64,000 bases of DNA from Taiwanofungus camphoratus (taxonomy: Eukaryota; Basidiomycota; Agaricomycetes; Polyporales; Taiwanofungaceae). A program made the translations under genes and the position numbers. This document shows, one piece after another, positions 38,985-50,124 of the stretch. The first letter of the stretch is position 1. The number at the start of each line of letters is the position of its first letter. The DNA is taken from contig CP021225.1 of NCBI GenBank assembly GCA_003999685.1, positions 372,001-436,000 of the forward strand. Direction: 5' to 3'. The notes beneath the pieces were generated by a model, which saw only the letters and a list, made by a program, of their open reading frames with translations, had not been told where the DNA came from and did not search any database.

Positions 38985-39534
38985 ATGATTCCTCTTCTCG
39001 TGGGCGCTGCCGTATTGGCCTTCGGTTCTGCCGCGATATTCTCGAACTCCGGACACGATCATCATGTGGACGTAAATTTCGATGCTCAACGCTTTGCGCT
39101 TTGTCATTCAGCTAATTCAAGAGCTGGGGGTGAAGGCGACCATGAGGGAGATCACGGACCAAATGAACGAGCTGTTCGACAATGTTAAGGGCAATTCGGA
39201 CCAAATGGTGGCAAACGTAGACCGAGCCCTATGTGCTTTCACAGCCGACCTGCATGGCGCGGTGTTTTATTTCAAGATCTTCATAATAATGCTAAGCGTG
39301 TACTATGTGCGGTCTGGTATGTTGCGCTGAAGGCATGAGCAACGCAACCGAGATGTCACTACATTGTTCGTAATACTACCTATGGAAGGCAAACTTCTGG
39401 ATGCCATCAATGCACCGTTGATCGGCACGGTACGTTTTCAGATTTTCCCAACCAAACTGTGACTTGCAATAAACTGATATCTTCCTCAGCCGCGAGAAAT
39501 TGTGCGACGATATCGAGCACGGAATGCGGTCTAA
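38985..39534 (+). CDS. candidate small protein with two hydrophobic segments
   Basis: The family is not recognised. A four-exon model (38985-39071, 39112-39316, 39389-39429, 39490-39534) gives 125 residues with every junction in frame. It begins MIPLLVGAAVLAFGSAAIF, a signal peptide or membrane anchor. It continues with HDHHVDLIQELGVKATM and a polar helical part (REITDQMNELFDNVKGN). A second hydrophobic stretch is AVFYFKIFIIMLSVYYV. The end is basic (PREIVRRYRARNAV). The first intron would be 40 bases and the third exon's acceptor lacks a pyrimidine tract, so parts of the model may be wrong. It lies inside the GTPase cluster, divergent from copy A. A membrane partner is a speculative reading. 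Confidence 0.45.
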
Positions 39535-40032
39535 CGGACTCGGGTATGTGTCTGAGGTTTTCTTGCAAATCGACGAATAATTGATTTTGTTATACGGGTT
39601 CATTGAAAGATGAGAAGGCGTCATTAGTGTCTCGGATTGATCAATGATTTTCCAGATGGTTGTCAACCATATACCGGACGAAGGTGTAGTTTAACTCGCG
39701 AATTGAGTTGTATTATGGAACATTTTCTAAGACATTTAATTAGTTGGAGGATGTTATCGCGTCCGTTCTTACCTCTGAACTTGCGGTGCTAGCATGCTGG
39801 AATTAGTAGGGTGCATACTGCACGACATATGTTAGGACATTGAAGATATTAAGCTATCTATAGTCGATGTGAGGTGACGATTGTCTCATGAGCTTTCAGT
39901 TGAGCACGCATACACTTTTTCCCATCTCTCTGGCGAATGGTTGTTTGGCATCGCCTTTCATTCTCAACAAAGACCTCGATCACCTTCTGCTCGCTCTGTG
40001 TATCTTTCTGTTAGTAGATCCTGCCATCGAAT
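39535..40032. other. intergenic stretch upstream of the DXO/RAI1 gene
   Basis: Half a kilobase, AT-rich in the middle, with a pyrimidine-rich stretch just before the ATG at 40033. No TATA box is obvious. Confidence 0.4.
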
Positions 40033-41670
40033 ATGGCCTCGAATAAACGACGTGTGTCCAGCGTAGATGACAACATTTCCGAGCCGCCGACCAAACATCG
40101 CCTGATTAGCCACGACCTGCCGTATCCTTCGACATCGACTTCAGTTCGGCCTGTCCCATTGCAGCAACCACTTCCTTTGTTGACCTTTTCTTACACCCCT
40201 TCGCGCACCCTCGAATTTACCGACTCTGCCCTGAGGTACTACGTAGACCCTCCTGGTGGTGCCGAGTTAAGATATGGCTACGAAAGATGGGTAAAGAGGC
40301 CAGAAGAGAAGGGCAGGATTGACGGGTTGCTCAAGGCCGTGCACAGAATACGGACGAGGATGGATGAAAGCGGTACGGATGGCTCCAGATGGCTGAGAGA
40401 TATTGGCGTCGTCTCCTGGAGAGGCGTTATGACCAAGTGAGTGGCGCGCTTTTGGATTATACTGTGGAGGTTGACATGGTGTCTTGATTATGTGAGGGAG
40501 AATACTGACAGCACCGTACGAAGATCGCGATGGATGGGAGATGAATGTAATGGATGTTGGCGGTACCATGTATCTGGAGGAATACCTATCTGACGCAAGA
40601 CTTGCAGAAAAGCATGTCCCTGTTCCTGCAGCTTGGCCGCTCCATGCTGACTAAATGTACGCCATCATTCTCGTGCAGGAGTGACATGGCACCCCATCAT
40701 CGTCTGCAAACGTACTATGGATACGCCTTCGAGTCCTGGTGCACTTCGTCGTCTGCAGGATGCCAAGAACAACTGGACGGGCATCCTCATGGGTGGGGCG
40801 GCAACGTGGACACCAATGTACAATGGTGCAGTGTCGTCAAGACCAAACTGGGTGATACTCGGATGGTTATTGGAGGAGAGGTTGATTGTGTCCGAGGTGC
40901 GTGACTGTTCGCTGAAGGCACTGAGAAATCTGAGTGGACTCGTGGACTCGTATGTATTGTATCTGGTACAGACAAATTCGTTGGGGAAACAAATACTTTT
41001 GTTGAGCTAAAGACATCACTTCAGATCCGTGGGCCCCACGATGAGGCCAATTTTGAAAGGTGAGTGCTCCACGGCTAGTAGGAAGTCCTCTCTGAATATC
41101 AGCTCAGGAAGCTCCTCAAATTTTACTTTCAATCGTTCCTCCTGGGTGTTCCGGTGAGTAGAGTCTGACATCAATGTGCCGGGCAGCGGCTGATTTTAGC
41201 GACAGGAAATCATAGTCGGCTTCCGTACACGCTCGGGTGTCCTCACAACGATCCAATCTTTCAAGACTGTCCAGATTCCCCGCCTTGTCCGTGGCAAGCC
41301 TCATGCCTGGGATCCGCTCATCTGTCTGGACTGGGGCCATCAACTCCTCACCTTTCTAAAATCCGTTGTGCGTCCGGCGGACTCAGATCCGAGTGCTGAA
41401 ACCGAGGGTCAAGGCACAAAGCGGAAGGTCTGGCGTGTCAAGTTTGTACCTCGGGTTGGCGTTAGTGTCTCGCTCCTGGACGATGCAGGAGTCTGTGAAG
41501 TTGAAGCGGGCGAAGACAGGGTGGGGTTTCTCCCGAAATGGTACTTGGACATTCAAGAGAAGGATGGGGTCCGGCACGGAGAGCGTGAGCAGGAGCAGAT
41601 GCAAATTGTGCCCCCCCTATCCAGACGGTCGCCAGATTCTCATAATCTACCGCCAGGATGGCAGATATGA
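40033..41670 (+). CDS. RAI1: DXO/RAI1-family decapping and pyrophosphohydrolase nuclease
   Basis: This is a nuclear RNA quality-control enzyme that removes incomplete 5' caps and, in yeast, partners the Rat1 exonuclease. It starts MASNKRRVSSVDDNI with a basic N-terminus. Family motifs appear in order: YYGYAFESW (first acidic residue), GGEVDC (Glu-x-Asp), FVELKTSLQIRG (Glu-x-Lys), and KLLKFYFQSFLLGVPEIIVGFR. Exons: 40033-40436, 40501-40611, 40679 onward to a donor after GEVDCVR, then exons beginning ACAAATTC, GAAGCTCC and GAAATCAT, ending 41670. The second intron (40612-40678) fits only as a GC-AG intron; with it AEK joins SDMAPHH in frame. A branch-site-like CTGACTAA lies near its end. The gene sits alone among GTPase copies. 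Confidence 0.88.
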
Positions 41671-42232
41671 CTCGGTTCGTAAGCTGCGCTTTTGTCAACA
41701 CGGCAACTCCGTGAGTCGTACATGCAAGCCTCGGCTAGGGCTATGTATCTAGCACGAGCTTTTCCAGATCGAAATACACTAAGCATGCTTGTTGTGCAAA
41801 TTGATCACTGCCAAGAGATTCACGTTTCAAATAATATACAATGGCGCTCCTTGCAGCCCTGATCCTCCTCAATTTATCAACTGCCGTTAATGGATTCGCT
41901 GCTTACCCGGGTCAGTTATTGAATTCTCCATCAATAGTATACTTTCGTCAGTTGGAAGTATCTGATTTTATTGGCTAAGACGAGGAATAGTCCTGATGTT
42001 ACCGCTATGTCTTCTGGTTCTTAAGAGTTCACTACATGCCTGAGTATATGCAAATCGTTCTAATAAATTATATTGTGCCACTTGCACGGACATTTGCATA
42101 TCATCAAACATACTGAACGAGGGATTGCGATGCAACGAACTTGAAAAGATACAGAAGTAACGAATGAAAATGTATTGAGTATCTTATTGTGTGATAAATA
42201 GAGGACATCTTGGATGCTTTCCTTCGCTTGTT
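41671..42232. other. intergenic stretch with a short signal-peptide-like frame
   Basis: It lies between the DXO/RAI1 stop and GTPase relic B. The one frame of note is listed separately at 41841-41978. Confidence 0.4.
41841..41978 (+). CDS. possible 45-residue secreted peptide
   Basis: An unspliced frame starts MALLAALILLNLSTAVNGF, which reads well as a signal peptide cleaved after VNG or GFA. Some 25 ordinary residues follow, ending SDFIG. A donor-like GTCAGT within it could instead make this the first exon of a longer gene that decayed. Nothing else supports it. Confidence 0.25.
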   Translation: MALLAALILLNLSTAVNGFAAYPGQLLNSPSIVYFRQLEVSDFIG

Positions 42233-43516
42233 TCACTGGATGCGGCAACAGGGACATAAAGGCTTCTTGGGAGGCGGCTTGGGCAGCGGTGGGGGATATG
42301 GATGAGATGGAGATGGTGGAGGCGGCATAGGGGCATTGGGAAGTTGAGACGGCGTGGGGGACGGAGACGGGCCGGGGGCAAGGGGAGGCAGCATGGGGGA
42401 AGGCGGAGACGGCGTGGGAGCTCGGGGAGGCGGTGTAGGGGACGAAGGCGGTACGGGTGCAGGGGGGCAGGGGGGCAGGGGGAGTTGTGATCCCGTTGCT
42501 TTCATTTCCTTTCAACGGCTCCGGAATAGGCTCGGCTTCTGATGGTGAGCTTCGTTGGCACTGGTTACTCATAAGGGCTGGGTCCACTTCTCTTTCCTCA
42601 TCAACAGGAGCAGGTGGGCCTCTGGGACGCAACTTGCGCTGCAGTTTCGTCGGCTGGCGTGGTCCGCTGAGTAGAAATTCGATCAGCTTCGCCATGTTTT
42701 TTGCCTTGTTCTCCTCCAGTTCTTCCTTTGGTCGCAACCTATCCAGCTCGAGCTCAGCTTTTTCAGTAATTCTTCCACCAATACTTCATGCGATGATTCC
42801 CTCTTCGACTGATTTTGTAGTCCAGCTCGTTGCGATGTGTCTGTGCGAGTAGACCAAGCTAAAGCTGAAATTCGGTGCCAACCTCTGTGTCTGGGAGCAG
42901 TCTGTTCATCGACAATCTCGCTTTGCACTCTGAATACCGTTGAACGGTTGCCGAGCAGGCTGTCCAGGATGTGCCTTCCTGATTCTTTCGTCCTATCATG
43001 TTGATACATGCGAGTTCTTTGGGCAATGGCGTCCCCGAAGAAGCCACTCGTACTTTCAAGCTCGTGTTCTCTTTTCAATTCAATTTTCTTGGCGGGATGG
43101 CTCCACATAGTGGTGACAATTGCCACATTTCGCATTGTCATATCACCGCAGAGTCTTTTGAACAACCGGAAGCTCCCGCGGGCAACATCCATGCGAACGT
43201 CTGAGACTCGATGCATGTATATCATACCGGCTAGAGTCGCGCCTTTCCCGTATCTGAACAGTCTGTGAACTTCTCATAATCTCTAACTCAGTGTCACTCA
43301 CGTGAGCTCTAGGAAGGCGACAATTTCCTTCAGAACATCTACCTGTCTTCTGTCCGTATCGTTAAAACCGGGAGTATCAACGAGCATGATCGATTGATCG
43401 CCCATTGTGAAAGTAGAATATACAATCTCTTATGTGCATGAGCCCAGATCACCCGAAACTGGCAACTCTGATCCGCTGACGAGATTGATGAACTAGTCAA
43501 CGACACAGAAATCTAT
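42233..43516 (-). pseudogene. decayed AIG1/GIMAP-like GTPase, copy B, lacking the P-loop exon
   Basis: The third exon is recognisable at 43302-43492, the same 191-base length as in copies D, E and H, with FINLVSGSEL and LVDTPGFNDTD. A TAA interrupts it after GSCT. The 34-base P-loop exon is absent: a remnant exon-1 donor (GCGTACGT, near 43511) is followed after about 40 bases by the third exon. Exon 4 starts near 43256 and reads GMIYMHRVSDVRM and MRNVAIVTTMW, then shifts frame at least twice. In the last frame the tail is strongly Pro-rich and ends PCCRIQ at 42233, a CaaX-like end comparable to copy H. It cannot encode a working GTPase. Confidence 0.8.
42280..42490 (-). repeat. G-rich/C-rich low-complexity stretch coding Pro-rich tail
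   Basis: The plus strand is an irregular run of G-tracts and GGAGAC-like words, read on the minus strand as PPSP, PTPS and PPPP repeats of relic B. It may form G-quadruplexes and is likely length-variable. Confidence 0.7.
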
Positions 43517-44808
43517 GAACCAGGAACGTACGCAAATATTCTAAACCTTGTCGGGCTTTGAGGAAGCTGAGTAAGTTAGACGGGAGACGGTGTGGGCGAA
43601 GTTGCAGGGTGGATGGGAAGTGGCATGGCAGGCGACACGGAGACGGGCAGCGCAGGCACAGTGGCGGCATGGAATCTAGTGGCACAGACACAGGTGCAAG
43701 AGTACCCGGCATATTAGATAGGCTAGACCGGGCTAAAATCCACAATAGCTGGCGATCATGCTCCTCCAATCCCCGCGATAAACTTCCCTTCTGTTGTTCA
43801 AGATGCTGAACCTTCCTCCACGATGTTTCCACCGCGTCCTGGAGATTGTTTACTGTTCCCTGATAGGATACTTCTTTCTTATCTAATTCCTGCGCCATCT
43901 TGGCTTTCAGTGGGCGTATTTCGTTTTTGAGCTTCCGCATTCGCTCGTCAAGGCTGTGTCTATAGTCGGAGCCCGCTTCGGCGTCCTCCAATGTTTTTTT
44001 TCTCAACAACCACCTCGCACTGCACTTGAAGCACCTGTGGCTGATTCCCCAATAGATGCTGCATGATGGAATTGCTAATTCCAGGGTATTATAATGACGG
44101 AACATATGTGCACCGTGTTCGAATACGGTCTTGAAAAAACCATCATGTCTCTGTAGCTCCTGTTCTCTTTGTATGTCTATCTGTTCATCGGAGAGCTTCT
44201 CCCACGTATTGGTGACAATTGCGACATTTCCCATGGCATTCGATCCGCATATTTTGTGCAACAGTCGGATTCCCGCCAACACGATTGTTGCTGGTCCAAT
44301 ACATGAACATGACTCCGACTAAAGTCTGCCCTGTCCTGTGTCTATAAAGAGAGCCCATCAGCTGTCAGTCGTATGTCAGGTATTGAGCTGTTACTTACAG
44401 ATCTTCTAGAAATGTTATGATTTTTTCAATATATCTGCTTGAGCCGCTTTCGTATCATCTAATCCTGGGGTATCGATCAGGACCACTGACTGGCCGTCCT
44501 TCTTGTATTGTATTTCGCGATTTGTACCGACTTTGTGCACAGCCCTAGATCATGTCCCACCACAAGGTCTGAATTGCTCGCTTTGTTGATAAACTGCACA
44601 AACATTATCCCAGTCAGGTAATGAAAACTTGGCATTCACCAGTGAATTATTCTTACTGTCGTTTTTCCAAATCCAATAGGACACATTACACTAAATGTAC
44701 ACTTCTGTCAGCAACTTCCGGCGCCGACACTATGCATAGTATGGTGACGAATACGCACAGAACTAGTTTTGCCTCTTCAGGCGTTGAAGCCGGCGTCAAA
44801 GAGGCCAT
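43517..44808 (-). pseudogene. decayed AIG1/GIMAP-like GTPase, copy C
   Basis: The start MASLTPASTPEEAKLVL is at 44808, with a GTGCGT donor. The P-loop exon reads VMCPIGFGKTT, so the first Gly of the GxxxxGK motif has become Cys. The third exon begins FINKASNSDLVVG, shifts frame near 44550, continues as VVLIDTPGLDDTKAAQ, and shifts again before FLEDL. The fourth exon keeps IRLLHKICGSNAMGNVAIVTNTWEKL, a helical part and a Pro-rich end. At least two frameshifts plus the altered P-loop mark it as inactive. Its 3' end runs directly into relic B. Confidence 0.78.
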
Positions 44809-47639
44809 GACAGCTCTGTGAAGGATGCGGCACCTCAGAGATAGTGAGAATAGCCGCAAAACTGCACTAAAGAGTTGAGACAATGGCTGGCTTAATATTC
44901 ACTTACTACTGGGGAACAGCATGCAATGAACCGCCGACATGGCCTCGTTGATGTCCGTTATATCCACCATACTATCTGGGATCCACCCAAATCTTCGCGA
45001 CGATCGTAGTGGTTCATGCGCTCTTAGACAGATTCCAATCATCACGAGCGCCCATAGCGCTCATATGGCGCATGTATCTACCCTCGAACAAACGTCAAAG
45101 CTTGCATCGAGGTGTTCTTGATGACATTTACCGTCGGCTTGGACCTCGGTATCAGTACAAAAGTGTGGGACATTGTGCTATGAGGTGATCTGACCTTGTG
45201 CGTTGGCAAAACAGCAACTACGCCGCACTCGCTGGGCCACCATGCTTATTCAGGGACCGGATGTGACGACTCGGAGCTCGAGGCTTTTTTCCATTTCACT
45301 ACCATTATATTCGAGCTTCGACTTGCGTTTGAACTGTGAAGGATTATCAGATGTGTGGAGCCTGAGCTGTCCAGAATGCACGAAGATTTACATGTCCGAG
45401 TCGAAATTGACGGTTCTCGATTCGACAATGAGAATACTTATTTCGCATGACCGTGATGAACTTGAAGGTCGATGTCGGACGAGCATGATCAGCACCTCAC
45501 TGTATACATGGTCGACTGTCAAGCTCCTATATCTGCTTGTAACTGCCTACCATGGACGCTCAGCGCTGATATAGGATCTATCAGAGTCGAGCCAATGCCC
45601 GACTGCATGCGTCAATTGCATCGAACCTCCTCATGTAACCGTTTCTGAGTTTTCGCAACCCGTCTTCGAAAATTTTGTACTTCCGTCTTCCTCGTCAGAC
45701 TTTTAATTATCACAGATGGACCCAGGGAAAACCTGGACGTGAAGTCGGCCGTCGTAGTCTCTTCCGGTTCCCTCCTGCTAGAACGACCCCGCCGGACTGA
45801 ATCCTGCTAGGCTTATCGAATCCACTGCTGTATTGCTACCTTGGTACATGTCACCTTTTTCTATTGTACAGGGCTGCCTGGTTTCCTAGTCTCTGCAAGT
45901 CGGATTAGGCAACAAGCTCCCCCGCTCAGGGTATTCTCTCTTAATGGTTACTAGTATCAGCTTCTTTCGAGAAATCTTTGCTTGCCAGTGCTTTCCAGCT
46001 GCTGTCGATGCTTCTCTGGCGATGCCTCATTCGCTATTCTTCATACGTCGAGCGCGTAAATTCTAAACATCTAGTTGAATTCTCTGCACCTATCGACCAC
46101 TCTGCATTACCCCTACTAGTGGATGGCTCGCGTTGCTTCTGGAGGACCTCGGGGTAGTTTCACTCAACTTTTCGGATGACTGCGCAACAGCACTAGTGAG
46201 GGTTATCATACATGATCTGACTCAGGGCCAACTGCTCTCCCTGCAGGAGCATTGATAGAACAAAGGATCTACAATAGAGAGGCTTTCAAGTACTTGCTGG
46301 TCCTCAGTACGGCTGTCGGAGGGTCTTGCTCTCGTTAAGTCGCATCCATGCAATCTGTGCTTACTGCCTTGAGATAATATGCTCAAAAACCTTTCGCCTT
46401 TTAACCGGAAAATGGTGCTCTGTCGATCTTAGTGTCATTTTTATACTCTTTACTTCTTCCACTTTGATGATTATACCTCGGTAAGTTCACTACCTTCGTC
46501 GTTGACCGTTCTTTGAGTGAAGCCGAATGATATGGTCTCCTCGATGCATTCTTTCCTGCAGTTCATCGATCTGTCGCTGGGAACTTCTCAGCTCGTCTCC
46601 TAGATGATTCCCTTACTAGTGTGGTCCTTTTTGATCTGTGTGTCCTTGTTGGCAGTCTGATCTGAAGAATCTATGAATGATGAGTAAGTAGTTTCTGTAT
46701 CGTTACCCTTGCGGAGACGCTGATGTTGTGGTGGCAACTCATTCCAAGTTATCGTTAACCATGTGCATGGTAAATTAGTCGTGTTTTCAAGCTCTCGTTC
46801 TTGATTGTCACCAATCGTTGAGTTTGACCGGTAAGGCATGCCTCCTGCAGCATTCTTTCGGCCTGAAAGATTGACGTGCCTAGCCCTCCTCGAATCCAAT
46901 ATACGGGTAAGAGGATTAGTGAACTTTAGAAGAATCATCTTGCGTCGCGTATCAGATTACATGATCGGAAGGCGAGTGACATCTTCATCTACCAAATCTT
47001 CCCAAGGCTTCTCATTTGCAGACGAGACACGCTTCCCTTGGTAGTGCGATCGTCAAAGGTATGTGGAATGTGTTTAATGAGGACACTGAAGGGATCCCCG
47101 AGAAGGATCTCTTCGGAAAGAATACTTTGTTATAACTTGCGCTGGACATCCACGCATGGGCGTGCTATCTAAACATTCATCTCGCAAAAAAAAACTGTTC
47201 AGACCGTTGTTATAGAAGGTTTGTTGACAGAACGTTCCGCATCACCAGCGGAGTGACTGCTGCTTCTATGCAAATATGACTGATAGTTTTATTCATACTT
47301 TTCATCGCTTATTTAGCACCCAATGGTCACACGCTGCCTGCAAGATTTCGGTTTCTAATGTTGACATCAATATATTGGTGCTGTAGGATGGTTACACGTG
47401 TAAGAGAACTTGGTGCGACTCATAAACACACAACCCGCAATATTCGGCCAAACTATTCCTAGTCGGGTCCTTTATCAGTTGGGATACAATCGGTATGTCT
47501 GTGATGCCATTCGATCAAGGTCCACTTCGAAAACCTTACATATCTTTTGACCATCATACGCTCTGTGTAGCCCCGCGCTTTTTCGCTTTGATGTGCTATC
47601 AGATACTTGCTGACTATCAGGATCGGACCATGTTCTGGT
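44809..47639. other. 2.8 kb stretch with no clear gene, possible relics
   Basis: A short frame at 45121 begins MTFTVGLDLGIST, faintly like the phosphate-1 loop of Hsp70/actin-fold proteins. Frames at 45203-45574 (+) and 46600-46938 (-) have no motif. From about 45650 to 46600 the plus strand is pyrimidine-rich and looks noncoding. Confidence 0.35.
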
Positions 47640-48815
47640 TCAGTTGTCGAGGCCAGTGGCTTTAATACAATCCCATCCGTGTCGAGGCTCCGCCACATAC
47701 ACTATCTCCCGCTGCCGTGAACGGCGTGCCTTCGAGAGGTTAAGCGAGACAATCTCCAAGAATTTTCTTCCTCGATGGCTAGGCTCTTGCTTATCCCCAG
47801 CTGCCAGTTTCTTCATCTCGTCCTGGATCCTTCTAACCTGTTCTTGCAGATCTGTGCACTGGGTTTTGAGCTCCTGTATTTCCTGTTCATACGAGGCCTC
47901 CTTTCTTGTCCGGATGTCATCCATCTCTCTCCGCAACTTTATCATCTTCTGCTCGTGTTTTTCCTCCTGTCGCTTGAACTCGCTTCGAAGTTCGATACCT
48001 GCTGTGGTTGTGGGGATACGCTTGTGCTCATAGACGATTTCGTGTTGCATCAAAAGGACTTCTGGTTGGTTTGGAAGCAGCAATTCGATTACGTCCTTTG
48101 CGGACTCCGCCGTATCGTAGTGACGGATCATTCGAGCACCATGGTCTACTGCATCTTTGAAGAAAATGCTCTTCGTCGCGAGTTCCTGCTCTCTGCTTGC
48201 GCCAGTCTCCGGCGTGACATCTTCCCACATGGTTGTAACAATCAGCACATTTTTCATAGCGTCATCTCCGCAGATTTTCCTGAACAAGCGAAAGTTCTCC
48301 CTCGCGATTCCGCCCATACGGAAGTCCGAGATACGGTGCATGTATATGACGCCAGCTAGCTTTGCACCCTTCTCATATCTGGATGGGTGTGTAAACAAGT
48401 TCCAATTTTCTTCACGCTTCATGCTACTCACGTTGTTTCAAGAAAATTGCCGATGTCCCTCAGGATCTCGGCTTGGGATTTATGTGTGTCGTCGAAACCG
48501 GGAGTATCGATCAAAGTCACGGCGTGACCAGCTATCACGCAATTCGCGATTTGCACCCTGTCCGTACATGACTGCAAGCTTGTCCCCACTCGCAATTGCG
48601 ATCCACAGACAGAGTTAATAAACTGTATAAAAGTCAATCTGCTGTAGTCTTAGAGGTGTGTCGATTGTGTTACTGACTGTTGTCTTTCCAGCACCGGTAG
48701 GACCAGTTATCCTGAATTGGCGTTCGAATGTGAGTTACACCCTATCTCACAGAAACTAAGTGACGCACGCAATCAGCTTTGTTGTTGCAAGAGGTTTGTT
48801 TATGCTTGCCATCAT
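47640..48815 (-). CDS. AIG1/GIMAP-like GTPase, copy D
   Basis: Four exons (48769-48815, 48678-48711, 48432-48622, 47640-48378) join to 336 residues starting MMASINKPLATTKLIA; a second Met three bases in is equally possible. The 34-base exon encodes ITGPTGAGKTT. G3 is LIDTPGFDDTHKSQ. The GIMAP-like block is GVIYMHRISDFRMGGIA then CGDDAMKNVLIVTTMWEDV, with no NKxD-type G4. A coiled coil follows (RQEEKHEQKMIKLRREMDD and YEQEIQELKTQCTDLQEQV), and the end is basic (LSKARRSRQREIV). It is closest to copy E, its upstream neighbour on the same strand, sharing CGSxLRVGT and KNVLIVTTMWEDVT, so the two look like a tandem duplicate pair. A TATA-like box lies about 75 bases upstream. Confidence 0.86.
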
Positions 48816-48885
48816 TGTTTCTATGCAATATAGAGGGCTGAAGGTCGCAGACTCGTGAGTCGGCTGTCACTCCATGCAGGCGTCG

Positions 48886-48891
48886 CTTATA
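48886..48891 (-). promoter_or_regulatory. TATA-like box of GTPase copy D
   Basis: The minus strand reads TATAAG 71-76 bases before the ATG at 48815. Confidence 0.45.
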
Positions 48892-50124
48892 GGCCATATG
48901 TTTTTGATGGCATATGCGTTTTTGTGCCACCTTGAGGTTCTGGCATGTCGCTCACTCTGTTCAAGCGTCGCCATGACCATCCGCTTTATGAAGCATTCTC
49001 TGCTCCTGCGGGAATTCTGAATGTAGAATTGCGGAAACTTACGAAGCTTGTCCATCCGTTCGGAAACACTTTTCGGCTCCTGATAACGGCAATACCCTCC
49101 GACATGTATGTACGCGCTGCAGAATCATTTGATGCGTCACGAGCTTCAGCACGAAGAGCCGTTTTTCCTCCCAATTGCTGGACTTATCTCAGTCTAGAAT
49201 CCATCTCTTAGGTTTGCAAGCTGGTTGGTATGAACTGTACCAATGATTTATGGCTAGTTGCGCGAGTCGCAGGTGCTTCGTCAAGGTACGCGGATCTCAG
49301 ACTATAGGTCTTTCGAGAACATATAGAAGACGGCTTGAAGGCCATAGACTTACTCGGTGGTTGTCCCAATGTTGTACCCCGGTGCCCCATCGAAGCGACG
49401 CAAGACTGCCAGCTAACATCATGCATCCAATATGTTAGGTTCTTAATGCACGTGTTGTTAATGACCTGAGGTGGTTCTCATGCAAGTTTTGCCACGAGTT
49501 GGGGGACGTGGAATGATCTATGGTACAATGAGGGCGATAACCCTTCTCCATGCGGTGTTCTGGCAGCCGTTCTCTGTCTAGAATTTACAACACATAGATC
49601 ATAACTTTCTGCGATGAGATGGATCAACATAGGTATGTGGCTATAGAGGTGACTTATCTATCAATGCGTGTCGCGACGATATGTGAAAAGCGCACCTTGC
49701 GTTGATCGTACGCTTTATTGAATCGTTATTACGGCATGGGACCGTCGGAACAATGCGTAGGTTTCTGCTTCTCTGACCATACCACGTTCATCTGAAGGGC
49801 CGTTGTGCTCGAAACAAGATACGACGATTGGTATATCTTCAAATTCTCAAATCGGTGACTTATGTTAGTGAGGCCGTCAGTTGTACAGACTATCTCTTTG
49901 CCAAAGATGCAGCATTGGAGAACATCTGGCTCGATGATTCTTCTGGCGAAACACTTGACATTCGAAGGGGTCTCGACATCACTCGAAGTAACTATTAGCG
50001 CTTCGACAATCCAAGGAGCCCTGGGCCCGTTGCCTGCCCCTTATGTTGCCTTGACGTCTCCTATGGTCAGCTCTGGATAATGCAAGTTCAGTAGGTGCAT
50101 CAATCACCATCGCCATAGTCTCTC
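48892..50124. other. intergenic stretch between GTPase copies D and E
   Basis: 1.2 kb of short frames on both strands without motifs. No GTPase block was recognised in it. Confidence 0.4.

Noticed and set aside
46600-46938. Possible extra GTPase relic (ERELENTTN, ITWNEL)
   Set aside because: The two phrases are in the wrong order relative to the family and no G1 or G3 motif is near.
47775-48359. A 194-codon plus-strand frame opposite GTPase copy D
   Set aside because: It mirrors the conserved coding exon; its hydrophobic look comes from the reverse complement of the coiled coil.
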